A stretch of 64,000 nucleotides of DNA from NCBI GenBank assembly GCA_020912385.1, contig CP087218.1, positions 186,001 through 250,000 of the forward strand. Direction: 5' to 3'. Source of the DNA: Neofusicoccum parvum. Taxonomy: Eukaryota > Ascomycota > Dothideomycetes > Botryosphaeriales > Botryosphaeriaceae. This document shows, in pieces, positions 43,701-55,691 of this stretch (position 1 is its first letter; every line of letters starts with the position of its first letter). The position numbers were made by a program, and so were the translations under genes. The notes under the pieces were generated by a model. That model saw nothing but the letters and a program-made list of their open reading frames with translations, ran no database searches and was not told the origin of the DNA.

Positions 43701-44414
43701 CAACTCTCTTTTTCTTTTTGTCCCTGCATAGCATAGACCGACGCAAGAGGTATAGAGCGCGAGCACCGAAAAGGGACGACGAACGACCAAAAAGGGGAGA
43801 AGATTGCCGGGTGGTGATGGCGCACATACCCACGAGCCACCCACACCACCACGGACGATGAAACGGTAACCGTCAGGAAAATCGGACCAACACCAGCCAA
43901 CGAACGGACGTGTGTACGATATACGATGGGAAAGACGTGCCATGTCTGGGCGCATGCGTGTGCCTCTGACGTGCGGGAGGTCGTGCGTAAGCGCGCGTGC
44001 AGCATGCAGGCGGGCGGGGTGTAACTGCGTCTGGCGTGGTGCGGGGTGGTGGTGTGTGGCTGGTACCGTAGGATTCGCGCAGCCTACGCCGAACGGCGGC
44101 GGTTGTGGGCTGCCTTGTCGCGCGCCTTGCTGCTACCCAGGTCGGCGGCGCTGGTACTGGCTCGTTTGCGGCGGCCGCTGCCTAGGCATGCGGAGAAGAA
44201 GCTTGCGATCGACGCTCGGATGGTGGCAGAACGCGTTATAGTAACTATAAGCAGGAGAAAAGGGCAACAAATTAACATTCATCCCATTTCAGAGTTAAAG
44301 AGGCCGTCAAGGGGGCAAAAGCTTTTTACAAAATGAACGTGAAGTGGTCGGTTCGTGTTTGATGACGTGTAGTGTGTTGTGTTGTGGCATATAAAGGATA
44401 GTGTGTGGTTTGGT
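40745..44414. other. 3.7-kb gene-free region between converging genes
   Basis: The bZIP gene and the thioredoxin-fold gene converge on this stretch, so it needs no promoter, yet it is longer than any other gap here. It shifts from GC-rich (41,600-42,400) to A-rich (42,400-43,300) and back. Open frames are short and Pro/Ser/Arg-rich. An 11-bp perfect inverted repeat lies at 42930-42968. No tRNA, rRNA or transposon ORF was found. Confidence 0.5.
42930..42968. repeat. Perfect 11-bp inverted repeat (hairpin), 17-nt loop
   Basis: AGTCTCCAAAC at 42930-42940 pairs perfectly with GTTTGGAGACT at 42958-42968 across a 17-base loop. It lies in the gene-free region, with A-rich tracts on both sides. Confidence 0.8.
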
Positions 44415-46007
44415 TCACGATGATGCAGATGATGATGCAGGTGCTGTCGCGCTCTCGTCGCCAGCAACGGTAGTAGTAGCCTGCTGCTCGCCCGTCGTCG
44501 TTGCAGTTGTCTCCTTACCCTTCTTCTCTGTGTCCTTTCCTTCCTTGTCATTGTCACCCTCCAGATTGTCATTGTTGTTGAAGCTCGTGGCGTCAAGGCC
44601 CTTCTCTCTGCTGACATCCATCGAAGCCTTCGGCGTGTTGGTGTCCCTGGGTTCGAGAGTGGGTGTCGTGGCCTCTGGTTCGCTGGGATCGCTGTCCTTG
44701 GTGGGGACCGGCGGGGCTGCCTCGTTGTCATCCTTCTCCGTGGGTGCGGTCGACGGCGCGACAACGGACGACTTGTCGTCCACCACGGCGGTACTCGCAG
44801 AGCTGGAATCAACCTTGGTAATCCCCTCCTTGGCCGAGAGATCCTCGGTCGACATGATGGCCTCGTCCCGGATCGAGAGCGACGACACATCGGCCTCCTT
44901 CTCCTCCGGTATGGCTAGAGCCTCCTCGAGCGCCTTGATGGCATCATCGGTGCCCTCGGACAGAGACGAGCCACGGTGCGACTTGTGCTCTGTGCTACCG
45001 GCCGGCGGCTGACCGGTGGTGGGGGAGGTCTTGTTGGCGAGGCCGAGGGGAGCCGGCATGGCGGAGTCAACTGAGGGGCGAGGAGAAAGAGCATCCAGAG
45101 CATCAATGGTCTTGTCGGGGAGCGTGCTGCTGCCAAGGGGGTCAGGACAAAAGGTGGTCGAGCATCGACGGGGTGGGGAGACCGTAGCACAACGGCGGGG
45201 CGGGGCATGGGCTTACTGCGTGCTGAGGTTAGACTTGATCGAGGGCGCGCTCTTCTTGCTGGCAGCAATAGACGCGGCCTCGCTGCCGGCCCTGCCAAAC
45301 GCCTGCGCGGCCTCGAGCGAAATCCTGGGCGTGTCGTCCTCCTTGGTCTTCTTGGACGACGCTATCGAGGCGCTGGACGACGCGGTGCCCTCGGCCTTCT
45401 TCGGTTCGGCATTCAGAGGGTACGGTGACTTGAAGCCCTGCTTCAAAGCCGGAGTGACGATGGACGTCTCGGGCTCGTCGACATCGCCAATCTCGTCGTG
45501 GAGCTCGCCGAACTCGTTCCATTCTTCGACCTCAGTAATGCCCTAGGAAGCAAGGCAGGGTCAGCATCACGTATGCCAAGTGCGGTCAGTCAGCAAGCCA
45601 TTGGAGGCCTGCCGGAACTTCATTCCAGAAGCTGTTTGGGGGGGATGCTCCCAGCGGGCGCACAAGAAGCGGGGCCCCGTCGGTCGTACAAAACTCAGGA
45701 GGGAGGAGCTCGTATGGCCCCCAGCGCGGGCGTCTCGACGGGAGAGCGCGAAAGAAATGGTACTTACGCCGAGGAAATATCCCTCCTTCACCAGCAGCGG
45801 GAACTTCTTGCCCTGGCCTCTGCGCTGGTACAGCTTCTTGGCGCTCTCATTTGTGGCGGTGTCGATGTAGGTGAAGGGAATGCGGTTCGCCTTGAGGATA
45901 GTCTCGATGCGCGAGGTCGCGGTGACGATGTGCGACGAGCCGGCCGTGAGGGAAGTGAAGAGGTAGAGGGTGTTGTCGGAGTCCCATTTTGCCATGTCGG
46001 ACGCCAT
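44415..46007 (-). CDS. SH3BGR-like thioredoxin-fold protein with long acidic disordered tail
   Basis: The biochemical role is unknown. Minus-strand exons 46007-45768, 45542-45217 and 45129-44415 give 426 aa. Residues about 10-100 form a glutaredoxin-like domain (LYLFTSLTAGSSHIVTATSR, IETILKANRIPFTYIDTAT, GKKFPLLVKEGYFLGGITEV, EEWNEFGELHDEI). It lacks the CPxC active site, as in the SH3-binding glutamate-rich (SH3BGRL) family. The remainder is Ser/Lys/Glu/Asp-rich and disordered. Intron 1 is 225 bp and intron 2 is 87 bp. The acceptor of intron 2 is a NAGNAG tandem (GGCAGCAG), so a single residue can be included or skipped, both in frame. Confidence 0.85.
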
Positions 46008-47075
46008 GGCTGCGGTGTGCTGGCTGCGGTGCGTCGAGGGAGCGGGCGGGTCTGTTCTTTTCGCGGCGGTGGTGCTGCTTTGTGCGGTCGAGCACGACTT
46101 TAGGGGTTCTCGCAGCTGCTGGAGAGCGGCGGGGCTGCGGACTTTGGTAGCGCAGCTCTAGCAGGTCGCGATTTTTTTTCTTCGGCGCGCGCGAAGGACC
46201 GGCGGACGATAAGGCGCGCGGTAGGCTGAAACAACGAAGTTTGCCTGGCGGTGGGGTTTGGCGAAGGGGAGGGCGTTGGCGCGCGCTCTGGCAATTGGGC
46301 GAGCGAAGGGCAGAGAGGGCGACGTTCGTGGAAGCAGCAACGATTATCGATACCGGCTGCGACAGGGGCTGCCCTAGCAGGCCGATCTCCGCCGGCCCCG
46401 ATGCGTCGCAGGCCGCGATGCTACTCTCACCAACACGCGCTGAAAGCCCGTCACGGAAGGGCGCGGCTGCTCCCACGTGCGCTCGACGAGCCTGATCCGC
46501 CGGCGACACGAGCGCTCGCCCTGCCCGTGGGGATGCGCCGTTGGCGAGCTGGCCGTTTGATTGCGGGCGCCGCCCGGCTAGGCCCGATGCGGCCGCCCTT
46601 TGATACGAAGGGATGATGCGCTGCGAATAGGCGCGGCCTGCTGTCTCAATCCATACCGCAGCGCCTCGCTCCCGAAATGAAGCCCACGAGGAGCGACACG
46701 CCCGGGCTGCCAATGACGCAACGCGCGTGCTTGGTCTTCGCCGAGCGCGGGCCTGTGTCGCGCCGCGCTCGCGGGTGAGGCACTCACTCGGACGTCGAGT
46801 GTCGGCAGTCTCCCGTCCTGAGCCATCCAGCTGAAAGCTTCAACTCCCTAAGACATGCGTGGCAAATTCTGTAATCACGTCCCGGCGGCTGCTCTGTGTC
46901 AAGGGGCCTCGCATTGAAGTCATGCCACAGCTCGGCACAAATGCCGTGAGAAGACATCGCACGAGTAAAGCCAAAAAGAGAACAGATATCATTCGTCGAC
47001 AGCAAGCCACAGCGCAGAAACCTCTCGTCTGCTTTTTTCTCCTTCCATTCCCGTCTTCCAGGCACGACGGAACAC
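46008..47075. other. Upstream region of the SH3BGR-like gene and 3' region of the permease
   Basis: About 1.07 kb, GC-rich near the SH3BGR-like start. ATTGG occurs near 46292 (minus-strand CCAAT), and TCGATACCGG near 46348. Arg/Ala-rich frames across 46100-46820 are judged spurious. Confidence 0.4.
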
Positions 47076-49051
47076 TTACGAGCCGTTCGAGCTCGCGGCC
47101 GCCTCGACGGCCTTGGCCGAAGGGCTCTCCGCGCGATCGACGGGCGTGGCGTCCTTGCCCTCCAGCACGTTCTCGTCGCGCCCGAGCATCATGTGCTCGA
47201 TGTTGACCTTCGGGCCCTTGAACCACTTGCGCGCACCCATCACCCACCAGATCAGCACGAAAAGCATGGGCGCTCCGTACACCAGGCACGTCCAGTTCAT
47301 CCCGGCAGCGCTGCAAATAGAACGTCACGTCAGCAATCCATTGTCGAACCATCACTGTGCGCGGGGCGGGGAAATGCTTACTCGAGGTCGGCGCCGACGG
47401 TGGCGGGCAGGCAGAGGATGGGCACCATGAGCGCCGTGAAGCTCGAAGCGACGACGCCCACGGGGACGCTCAGGCGGCCCAAGTTCCACGGCCCGGGCCT
47501 GAAGTTGCCCCTGGTGAAGAAGACTCGGATGAAGATCGGGGTGGTGAAGGCGACGAACGCGGCGATGGCGCCGATCGAGAAGAGCGCGCCGACCGCCAGC
47601 TCGCCGCCGAAGATGAGCAGCAGCAGCAGGCACCCGATGGCCGCGTTGAACCACACCGCGTTGACCGGCGTCTGCGTGTGCCGGTTGACCACCTTCCAGT
47701 ACCGCGACAGCGGGAAGCAGTCGTCGCGCGCGTACGCGAACGTGACGCGCGACGCGGCGATCATGCAGCCCTGGCCCATGGCGAACCCGGCGATGATGGT
47801 CAGCGCGAGGATGGCCATGGCCAGCTTCTGCGGCACGCACTGGACCAGGTACGCCGCGAACGGCTGGCCCAGGTCCGACTCCAGGACGTCGTCGATGCTG
47901 ACGACCGTGTAGGCGACGACGAGCTGCAGGAACCAGCCAAAGACGCCGCCGACGCCTGAGGTCAGGACGATGGCGCGCGGTGAGGCAATGTTGGCGTTGG
48001 AGCACTCCTCAGCCAAGTGGAAGGGGGAGTCGTAGCCAGACATGGTCCAGATGACGCTGACGAAGCTGGCAAGCACTCGAAGCCCGGCCGGGAACTCCAT
48101 GCCCTCGTAGATGTCACCCCAAACCTCGCTCGACGGCGTGAAGCGAGGCAGACCTTGTGATTCTCGGTTCGTGCCGGCAGGGATCATGATGATGACCGCA
48201 ATCAGGGCCAGAATGTTGAACGTGGAACCAGCCGAGTTCACCTTAGCCAACCACCTCGTAGGTAAGCTGGACATGAATCCATGGAGTATCATGATGAAGA
48301 CCGTAAGCAGGAAGGTCTGGTAGTTGGTTGGCACGTAGTCGGGGTTCTGGATCGAGGCAGCGGCGAGTATCATGGCTGCTACTCCGTAATCGACTGAAGG
48401 GGCGGCAGTGATTTGGGCAAGCCAATTGCTCCATCCGGTAACCCAGGCTGCCAATGGACCCCACCCTGGCGGAGCCAGTACGGCGGCTGCGTAGTAGAGT
48501 CCACCGCTAGTCGGCATGGAGGAACAGAGCTCTGCCATGCTTGAAGCAACGCATTGGATACCGATCATGGCGACGAGCCAGCCCCAGGTCATTCCTGCGA
48601 GTCGTCAGCAATCGCTCTTCCCATGACCTTACGGTCTTCACTTGGAGGGTACCATACCGGCGGTGCCCGCATATCCCATGCCATAGTAGCTAATCCCTGG
48701 TCAGCAATTCATACCAACAGAGGACGCAGCATGTTCCACTCACAGAGTACTGGCAAAACTCGGAAGCAAACCCAAGACGGCAAAGGAGACACAGAAGGTC
48801 GTGAAGAGCGAGAATTCACGCTTGAACTCTGACTTGTATCCAAGAGCAGCGAGCACCTCCTCATCAGGGTTGAACTCGTGATCGGGGTCGTAGGGCACGT
48901 CGCCACCTGGATATCCATCTCCCGTCAGCTCGAGCTTCGTCCGGTTCCCATCACAGGATATAAACCTACCGGGCAGAATCGACGTTACCGGCTCATCGGC
49001 AACGCTTCGCTTGTGATGCGCAGAGCTGATGCTGCGGTTCCGTTCGGCCAT
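47076..49051 (-). CDS. APC-superfamily amino acid/GABA/choline-type permease
   Basis: A plasma-membrane or vacuolar transporter of the amino acid-polyamine-choline superfamily. Minus-strand exons 49051-48744, 48689-48658 (32 bp), 48594-47382 and 47310-47076 give 595 aa. A cytosolic N-terminus of about 80 residues ends in EVLAALGYKSEFKREFSLFT, the usual entry into TM1. The micro-exon restores YYGMGYAGTAGMTWGWLV. About 12 hydrophobic spans follow; TM6 carries WTMSGYDSPFHLAEECSNAN with the ASPRAI loop. This is the pattern of the Uga4/Hnm1/Tpo5 group. The substrate (GABA, choline or polyamine) cannot be set from sequence alone. Confidence 0.9.
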
Positions 49052-50580
49052 TGTTGCTGTCCGTCGGGTTTAGTGGCAGATAGGGCGCGGAAACGACGGC
49101 GAGGAACGCGACAGCCCGGGTCCCAAAAATCGAGGGGAGTAAGGGGGGAGTCGGCGGGCAGAGGCAGCAGCACCAAAGCGTCGATAAGTATAAGTATTCT
49201 TCACGGCACGCGTGCGACGACGACGAGGATAAGCAGCGACAAGGGCCTTAGGCAGGCGCCCCAGGACGAACCCCGTCGATCCGATTAATACCAAGGCGGC
49301 CGCGAGGCCGTATGAGGCATCTCTAACCTGGGAGGCGAGAGATAGCCGTTCCACCCAGCGAGCGAGGCTGGCCACTGAGAACGGAGAAATGAGCGGGGGT
49401 GGAGATGCGCAGCGCGCGGGACGACCGACAACGACTCGGCGGCCAGGCAAAGCAACGAGGTCGAGATAACAACACCTATGGCTTCTGCGCTTGCTTGAAA
49501 AAGTGTGCGAGCGAGGGAGAGGTGGTCGCCGGGCTGCGGATGCTTGACACGAGTGGCTGTTCGTTTGTGGAGCAGAAGGGCTCTTATCTCTGCTTTCTCG
49601 GCGCGCCGAACGGATGCGGGCGATAAACAGAGAGTACGTGAGCTGCGGCTGGGATCACTCCTTCGCCGACGGAAGCGTTCCGTTAATGCCATGACACAAG
49701 CAGCATTGCTATTTTGCACCGATTGCTGCTCTCACGGCCGCTTCTGAGAGGAGGAACTTGGCGTTTGTGTGCGATGGTGGAACGCTGTGAATGCCTACTG
49801 GCTGAAGCAACTGTTCGCGTGCCCCTCCCCTCCTGTACTCCGGGTTTGCCGAGAGAACAGCCACGGGAGAGTGCACAATTCAGCGCCATTGACGCTGGAG
49901 CATTTCAGCGGGCTCACCCGCACTTCGCGATGGTGCACACGTTCCTGGCGTCGACCAGACGCTTGGAAACCACCCTATGGCATCCGGGGGTCCTGCAGCA
50001 GCCCGAAGGTGCCGCGCTTGTCTGGCTGGACCTACTGCATCAGGTAAGCGCCGGGCTGTGCTGCGCCGCGATGCCCTGGAGTTGCCTATCTCTGGCGGGT
50101 CGAGATCTGCTCTGCGATGTCGCAGGTTTCGCGGGATGCGGGCGGGCGTCATCCCCATCGTCCTGGGCTTGCTTGATGCCCTGTGTCGTGGAGGTCCCGT
50201 GGCTGCCGGGGGCGGTTGATAAAGCGCAGATAACCGATCAGCAAGTGTGGGGAAAGCCGCTATTTGGTGCGCTATTTGCTAATGAAATTCCGCCCCAGCT
50301 CCCCGCCGCATAACATCCTCGTCTCGCCCAGCTACAACAATGCTTTGCCGTGCGCCTCGTCCCGCCGCGCCAGTCTCCGACATGTGGCTTGCCTGGAGGA
50401 AAATCGGGATATCAGGAAACCGGGTAATCGCATGCAATGCCCTCCCGTCAGCCAACGCCACGCTTGAAAAACATGTCCCACCAATGCACCAAAAACGCCA
50501 CCACGTTCGTTCGTCCCGTCAACTTCGTGGATGCAAGACATTAGAGCTGAAAGCGCCACGATGAAACCTTTCCAAGTGCA
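49052..50580. other. Permease promoter region
   Basis: About 1.5 kb between the permease start and the stop of the next minus-strand gene. A plus-strand frame of 199 codons at 49714-50313 has no family features and is not supported. GATAA sequences occur near 49228, 49622 and 50218, possible GATA-factor (nitrogen) sites for a permease, but they are weak as evidence. Confidence 0.4.
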
Positions 50581-51855
50581 TCACTTCTTTCCCGAAAGCC
50601 TCATGAACTTACTTCTCCCTTTCTTCTGCCTCGACCATGTCGGCTCGAGTTGTGCCAAAGCTTGTGGATTCGAGGACGGCGGCATCCTCGATTCCACAGT
50701 CAAGGATGCTATTCTCCTTTCCGATTCGACCAGTTGCTCGTCTACATCTCCATCCAGCTCCCCTGCGCTGTCCTCGACTGTTTCAGGCGAAGTGATGAAT
50801 TCCATGTCGTCCATGCCGCCACTTGCCGTTCGTAAATGATAAGAGCTCGATGGCTCCGATGGCTCTGCCCATGGAGCAATCTCCTGGATGGCCTTTGGAG
50901 GCAGATTTGAGCTATTCTTGCGCAAGCCGGTCTTTGAACGCTTGCTTCTCAAGTCTCTGGCCTTGGTTGTTGTAGCTGGAGCTCCGACGGTTTCCTCGCT
51001 GCTACCGGATTTCTCTCCTTGCGGAAGAGCCCCAGCCATCTGAAGCATTGTGTCGCCAGCCGAAGGACGTCTGTCCCGCATCGATGGTGGTCTTATAGGA
51101 TCAAAGACTTGACAACCGGTCCCACTGTCGTGGCGTGGATTGGACTTAGTGCTGAGACTCTCTAGTGAGGGAGGCGGGCCGAAGTCAAATTCCATGGAAG
51201 AAGAAGCTGCAGACTTGTGGGATTTTCGGCTCATCCTAGATGATGAACTGGCCGTGGTATTGGAGTCTCGACGCCCGTACAAGGTCATTGTCGAGCCTGT
51301 CGACGGTCGCTTTGGCTGAGGGAGCCCATCCCATTTCGTGTTTACTCTAGGGACTTCTGCGGGTAGCTTTTGAGATGAGATGCCGGCCATGAATGCGGTA
51401 CCCTTCTCGGCTGCCTGTTTCTTCTGCGATTGGGCATATTGTTCCAGTGCTCCAGAGGTGGGCTCCTTCACGGTGAGGAAGTTGAAGAAAGAGCTGCTCT
51501 TCTTCTTGGAAGTCTTCTCGACTTTTGCGGTCTGTTTGGCGTTGCCATCTGGAGAGGATATTTTCTTGGTTGTAGTTTGCACAGCCCAGTCGATTTGGCG
51601 CGTTGCCGTCCGCATTGGGGCGGTAATGGCAGGGATAATCGTTATGGCGTCATCTGCATCTGGTGCAGTGGCATTGCTCTGACCTGGGACGGCACGTACA
51701 CCAGTCATTGGTGGTACTTGGTCAGAAGATGACGGATCGCTGCGGTTCCTATATGTGAGTTTAGGGACCCTGACGGGCTGGGCCAGTGCAGGTTCCTGAT
51801 TGCTGGCAGGACCAGTAGGACTAATTGTAAGAGGCATGCTCGCTAAAGCTGTCAT
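50581..51855 (-). CDS. Conserved disordered fungal protein, function unknown
   Basis: One exon, 424 aa from the ATG at 51855 (MTALASMPLTISPTGP). The open frame extends upstream to a TTG at 51945, but no ATG lies there. Most of the protein is low-complexity Ser/Lys/Pro. A conserved-looking block is SSSFFNFLTVKEPTSGALEQY, then KGTAFMAGISSQKLPAEVP and VNTKWDGLPQPKR. The C-terminus is basic (SRQKKGRSKFMRL). No catalytic motif or membrane span is visible. I recall similar Pezizomycotina hypothetical proteins with the FFNFLTVKEP-type block. An intron near 51750 cannot be excluded (CATATAG acceptor-like sequence). Confidence 0.65.
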   Translation of the reverse strand: MTALASMPLTISPTGPASNQEPALAQPVRVPKLTYRNRSDPSSSDQVPPMTGVRAVPGQSNATAPDADDAITIIPAITAPMRTATRQIDWAVQTTTKKISSPDGNAKQTAKVEKTSKKKSSSFFNFLTVKEPTSGALEQYAQSQKKQAAEKGTAFMAGISSQKLPAEVPRVNTKWDGLPQPKRPSTGSTMTLYGRRDSNTTASSSSRMSRKSHKSAASSSMEFDFGPPPSLESLSTKSNPRHDSGTGCQVFDPIRPPSMRDRRPSAGDTMLQMAGALPQGEKSGSSEETVGAPATTTKARDLRSKRSKTGLRKNSSNLPPKAIQEIAPWAEPSEPSSSYHLRTASGGMDDMEFITSPETVEDSAGELDGDVDEQLVESERRIASLTVESRMPPSSNPQALAQLEPTWSRQKKGRSKFMRLSGKK

Positions 51856-53674
51856 TTCCAGGTGGCAGACGGCTCGCGCCAGCCTCAGCTGCGCTAGTGG
51901 TTGGGAGGCTGCGGTGCGGCCGGATTGGTGAATCCTTCGCTCCAACGGTACAACGGGCCCAGCTTCAAGCGGGTAAAAGATACATCGTGGCCCGCGGCTG
52001 CGTCTTCGGGAAGTGCTTGTCTGCTGTTGGTGGAAATGGACCGGCCGTGGAACTATGGGTCAAGACGGTGCCAAGATATATGCGCTGGAGACAGCAAGAT
52101 GCCCACGGACGACGCTAAGAGGGTGGCGACGGGGCAGGATTGGCTGGCAACGGTGATACAGGCAGAGGAGTGTCAGCAGGCGACGGCCCCGACACGTCGC
52201 CGAGAGGAGCAGAGATGTACTCCTTGCCGGAGGTCACTCTGGCTCGAGTCGCGTGGCGGCGGGCGGTGATTCGTCAGGGAGGAAACGAGGCGTGGTGGAA
52301 AATTGGAAATGGTTGCGCAGACCCGGGCGGCTGGTTAAGCTTCGCGAAATCCTGCCCGGAGATCCTGCTGTGCGATGGCGGAGCGACAAAGCGCAGGCTG
52401 CTGACAGGAGGGCCGTGCAGCAGTGTTCGGAGAGGGTGTGAGAGACGACGCAGACATGACTGGGGCGACGGCAGGCGGAGCGCGGGCTATTTCAAAGCAA
52501 AACACCCCGGAGGACGCGGCGGTAGACGGCTGGCTGTGAGCGAGGATAAGACCAGTGAGACTTGCTGGACGTTTGAAAGCCACGCGAGACACGCAGGGTT
52601 CCAATGAGGCCGCATTCAGCAGCAAAACGAATCATGAGAGCCATATGTATGCGGCTGCAGATGCGGGGCTGGCCGCGATACGAACCCACGGAGGGTTGTC
52701 ATTTCGCGTGGGCGAGGAGCCAGACTGCCAGCGCAGCGGCCGCCGTGATGTTGCGCCAGGTTCCCTTACGGCGTTGCGTGCTGGCGGCCAATGGCTGCCG
52801 CCCAGCCTGCCGCCGCAATCTATTCTTCAGCCGTGGTGCTCGGCTCCATGGACGGGCGGCATCCCTCGTCGAGCACAACACGGTCGGTTGCTGGAAGGAC
52901 GGAGCAGCATGTGCAAGCACCGCAGTCCGATGGCGTTGGGCCCCGTCTCAGGCCTGTCCTGGCACGTATCGCACGCCATCAGCCCTACATCTGGCCGGGG
53001 GCATGCGCCTGACCGGAACACAGACCAGAACACCGCGGCGAACGCTTGCTGCGGCAAGGGAGACGTCAGTAGATCACGCAACGGACGCTGCAAACCCACC
53101 ACCGTCCATCAGAAGCGCATGATCCGGCATGCACCGCGCTCGAACGGGCACTCTGCGGCACCACCATGGGCGAGTCCGAGGACCTGGGTTCCAGCTGCCG
53201 CCACAACGCGCGCAGCGTTCGGGCGAGCACTGGCGGGCTGGTGGTCGCACCGGGCGCGACGACGTGCATGCGCGCACGCCGTGACAGATGGCTGCGGAGA
53301 AAAGAAACAAACGGCGGCCGCAAAGGGCCAGGCACGTCAGGCGGGCACGTTCTCACGGCGGCGAGGAGCTCCTTGCAGCGCGCAGGGCAGCAGTTCGAGC
53401 CGGGTCGGAAGCCAAGGCCTCGGGGCCTGGTGCCGCTGCCGCTGCTGCTGGCCCGCCGCGCGCTCTCGTCGCAAGCGGTGGCGTCCGCTGCACTACTGCG
53501 GACGTTGTCGCAACCTCTGCCCTCTGCTTTTCCGCAGTCGTCGCCAGCCGCGCACCCGCCACACTCCGATCTCCAGCGCGCGGGCCCGACGCCGGCGCGT
53601 GGCCCCAGCCTCCAAGCCGACCCTCCTCCGGCCCCCAGGCCCGGTGCAAGGCTCGACACCCGCATTCCTCCACC
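51856..53674. other. Divergent intergenic region, 1.8 kb
   Basis: The region separates two divergent genes of unknown function. A plus-strand open frame of 387 codons (52555-53718) is Arg/Ala/Pro/Gly-rich with no domain, and opposite-strand frames are equally long. The stretch near 53150-53660 is probably the promoter of the gene at 53675. No repeats or RNA genes were seen. Confidence 0.4.
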
Positions 53675-54571
53675 ATGCCGGCCCTCGACATACCGCCCCC
53701 GGTGAAGGGCAGGAATGACTCAACCGTGTCCGCCATATCGCCGCTGCAGATGCCGCCAGGCGCCGCCCCCGTGCCTGTCCCAGCGCTCCAAGGCAAGCCT
53801 GCTGTCGAGCAGAAGCCTCCGCAGACGCCGTGTGCGGGGAACGACCACAAGCAGCAGCAAAATCACCAGCAGCCCAGCTATGCTCCCGACTCGCCTCCAC
53901 GCCCGCCCGTGTCGCCCATAACGCCCGTCGCGACCATCGCACAGCTGGCGCCCACCGACCCCGCGGACCGCGTGGTCCCTCCCCCCGCGGTGGAGTTCAT
54001 ACCGCAGCCGCCGCCCAAGCCCATCAACGAGAGCGAGAACACGGACGCCATCGCCCTGCGTTCCGCCATTGCGCTGCTGCAGATCCAGCGCGACAAGAGC
54101 AAGAAGGACATCCAGAGCCTGGAGAGGATCAAGAACGCCGCAGTCGCGCAGCCCGAGGCCTTTGTGGAGGAGCTCAAATCCGGCCGTTTGAAGCCCAAAC
54201 GCGCGAAGAACGACCTGCTGGGCCCCACGTTAAATGGCAGCCTCGACGATGCCGTCAACGAAAGCGACGACAGCGATGACGAGGCCCGATCACCGCGGTC
54301 GGGGCCCCCACCGCCCAAGTTCGGCCCCGTCCCTGAGCCGCAGAACATCTTCCGCTGCCCGCCCATCAACTGGGCCAAGTACCACGTCGTCGGCGAGTCG
54401 CTGGACAAGCTGCACGCCGAGCAGCAGAAGCGGCCTTCGTCCGGCGCCCACGGGCAGGCTCGCGCCCCGGTGCATGTCATGGCCGCTCCCTACTCGCCGT
54501 TTGCGGACCACCTGGGCCAGCAGCAGCCAGCGCACGCGCAGACGCGGCGGTCGTCCAAGAGGCCCGGGTGA
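53675..54571 (+). CDS. Conserved Pezizomycotina protein, function unknown
   Basis: One exon, 298 aa; the ATG at 53675 has a CACCATG context. The N-terminal 110 residues are Pro/Gln-rich and disordered (PPVKGRNDSTVSAISPLQMP). A helical segment follows, about residues 125-165 (ALRSAIALLQIQRDKSKKDI, QSLERIKNAAVAQPEAF, VEELKSGRLKP). Next come an acidic NESDDSDDEARSP patch, and then a conserved-looking core, QNIFRCPPINWAKYHVVGES, LDKLHAEQQKRPS. The end is Gln/Ala-rich with a basic RRSSKRPG. The helix plus PPINWAKYH block suggests a subunit of a nuclear complex, but this is only an impression. Confidence 0.75.
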   Translation: MPALDIPPPVKGRNDSTVSAISPLQMPPGAAPVPVPALQGKPAVEQKPPQTPCAGNDHKQQQNHQQPSYAPDSPPRPPVSPITPVATIAQLAPTDPADRVVPPPAVEFIPQPPPKPINESENTDAIALRSAIALLQIQRDKSKKDIQSLERIKNAAVAQPEAFVEELKSGRLKPKRAKNDLLGPTLNGSLDDAVNESDDSDDEARSPRSGPPPPKFGPVPEPQNIFRCPPINWAKYHVVGESLDKLHAEQQKRPSSGAHGQARAPVHVMAAPYSPFADHLGQQQPAHAQTRRSSKRPG

Positions 54572-55691
54572 AACACCGTAGCGCGGATCGAACGATCAAA
54601 AAAAGCATTTTGCTGGGTTCCACGAAAATTATGAGTTTATGAAGTTACGATTCGTTTGCGTTCTAGAAGGAAGATGGCGGCGACGCCCAGCACACGGCGG
54701 CTTTCGTGCCGCGCTCTCTGGCAGCACCGCGGCACTGGTGTGTCACGATGGATTGGGGTTTGCGCAGGAGGCGAAAAAGAGTCGCTGGGCATTCTCGCCA
54801 GTACACCGCCACGGATTGAATGTGCCGGCGGCCACGATGGTGGTTCTGGAACGCGTGTTGCGTGAGGCTGGGCGGAGGGAGAGCCACACAGATCGGCCCG
54901 CGCGCCGGCTCAGGCCGCCGGGAATAGAACAGAACACAGAATCTTCGCTTGCGCCTCGGCATGACATCACCCAATAGACTGTAATTTGCAAAGATTCGCG
55001 CATCTCTGAGTGTCCTCCGCACGTAGCTACTGGCCTCGCTCATAACGTGCGTACTCAGCGGGCGCAGGCATAGAACTTGGCTGGACCCTTGCAGCGGCTC
55101 GCGGTGCCTGAGCTGCTCGGAGTGTTCCCCAGCCCTGCTGTTAGGGGGCCTCAGGCTTGTTTTCGCTCTAGGCCTGCGCGCAGCCACCAATCGCCGCGAC
55201 GCAGACCCTGCCACCCGCAACGCCCGCCCTGCGTGATGACGCCGGCGGCCCTTGCAGGGCGACAAGACGCCTAATCAGGTCAAGTCACCGCAACACGACA
55301 CGTCAATAGTCAGCGCGCGCGTCGCCCAACCAGCCCGTTTTCTTTACCGCAGCACAGTTCCCTGGCCTGCCCTGGGCCCCTGCACCGGCCAGTCGACGAG
55401 GCGCGGCATTCGTAATGCCTGACAGAGCAGGTGATGACAGTCGCGGTGGCTTGGATCCTGCTTGCTTGTTTGCTGCCCACACCACCAAGCCCGCTAGCCG
55501 CGATATAATAATGGCGGCCATCCTGTTTTCTCTTTGTGTCACATCCATCGCTCTCCCCCAGCTTTCAGCTTCCGGTCTTTGTCTGCTCCTTCCAGAACAG
55601 TCTCAGACAGGGATCTGCATCTCTCGCAATCTACTTTATCACCTCACAGCACAATAGCCTTTTGACTCCTCTACCAACACAAACAACAACA
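54572..55691. other. Upstream region of the SUR7-family gene
   Basis: About 1.1 kb. The last 150 bp are C/T/A-rich leader with CAACAACAAC before the ATG. A TATAATAATGG occurs near 55504. A 200-codon minus-strand frame (54663-55265) has no family features. Confidence 0.4.

Noticed and set aside
49714..50313. Plus-strand open frame of 199 codons in the permease promoter gap
   Set aside because: No domain, signal peptide or splice-supported extension; length is within chance in GC-rich DNA.
52555..53718. Plus-strand open frame of 387 codons
   Set aside because: No recognisable family, Arg/Ala/Gly composition, and an opposite-strand frame of similar quality.
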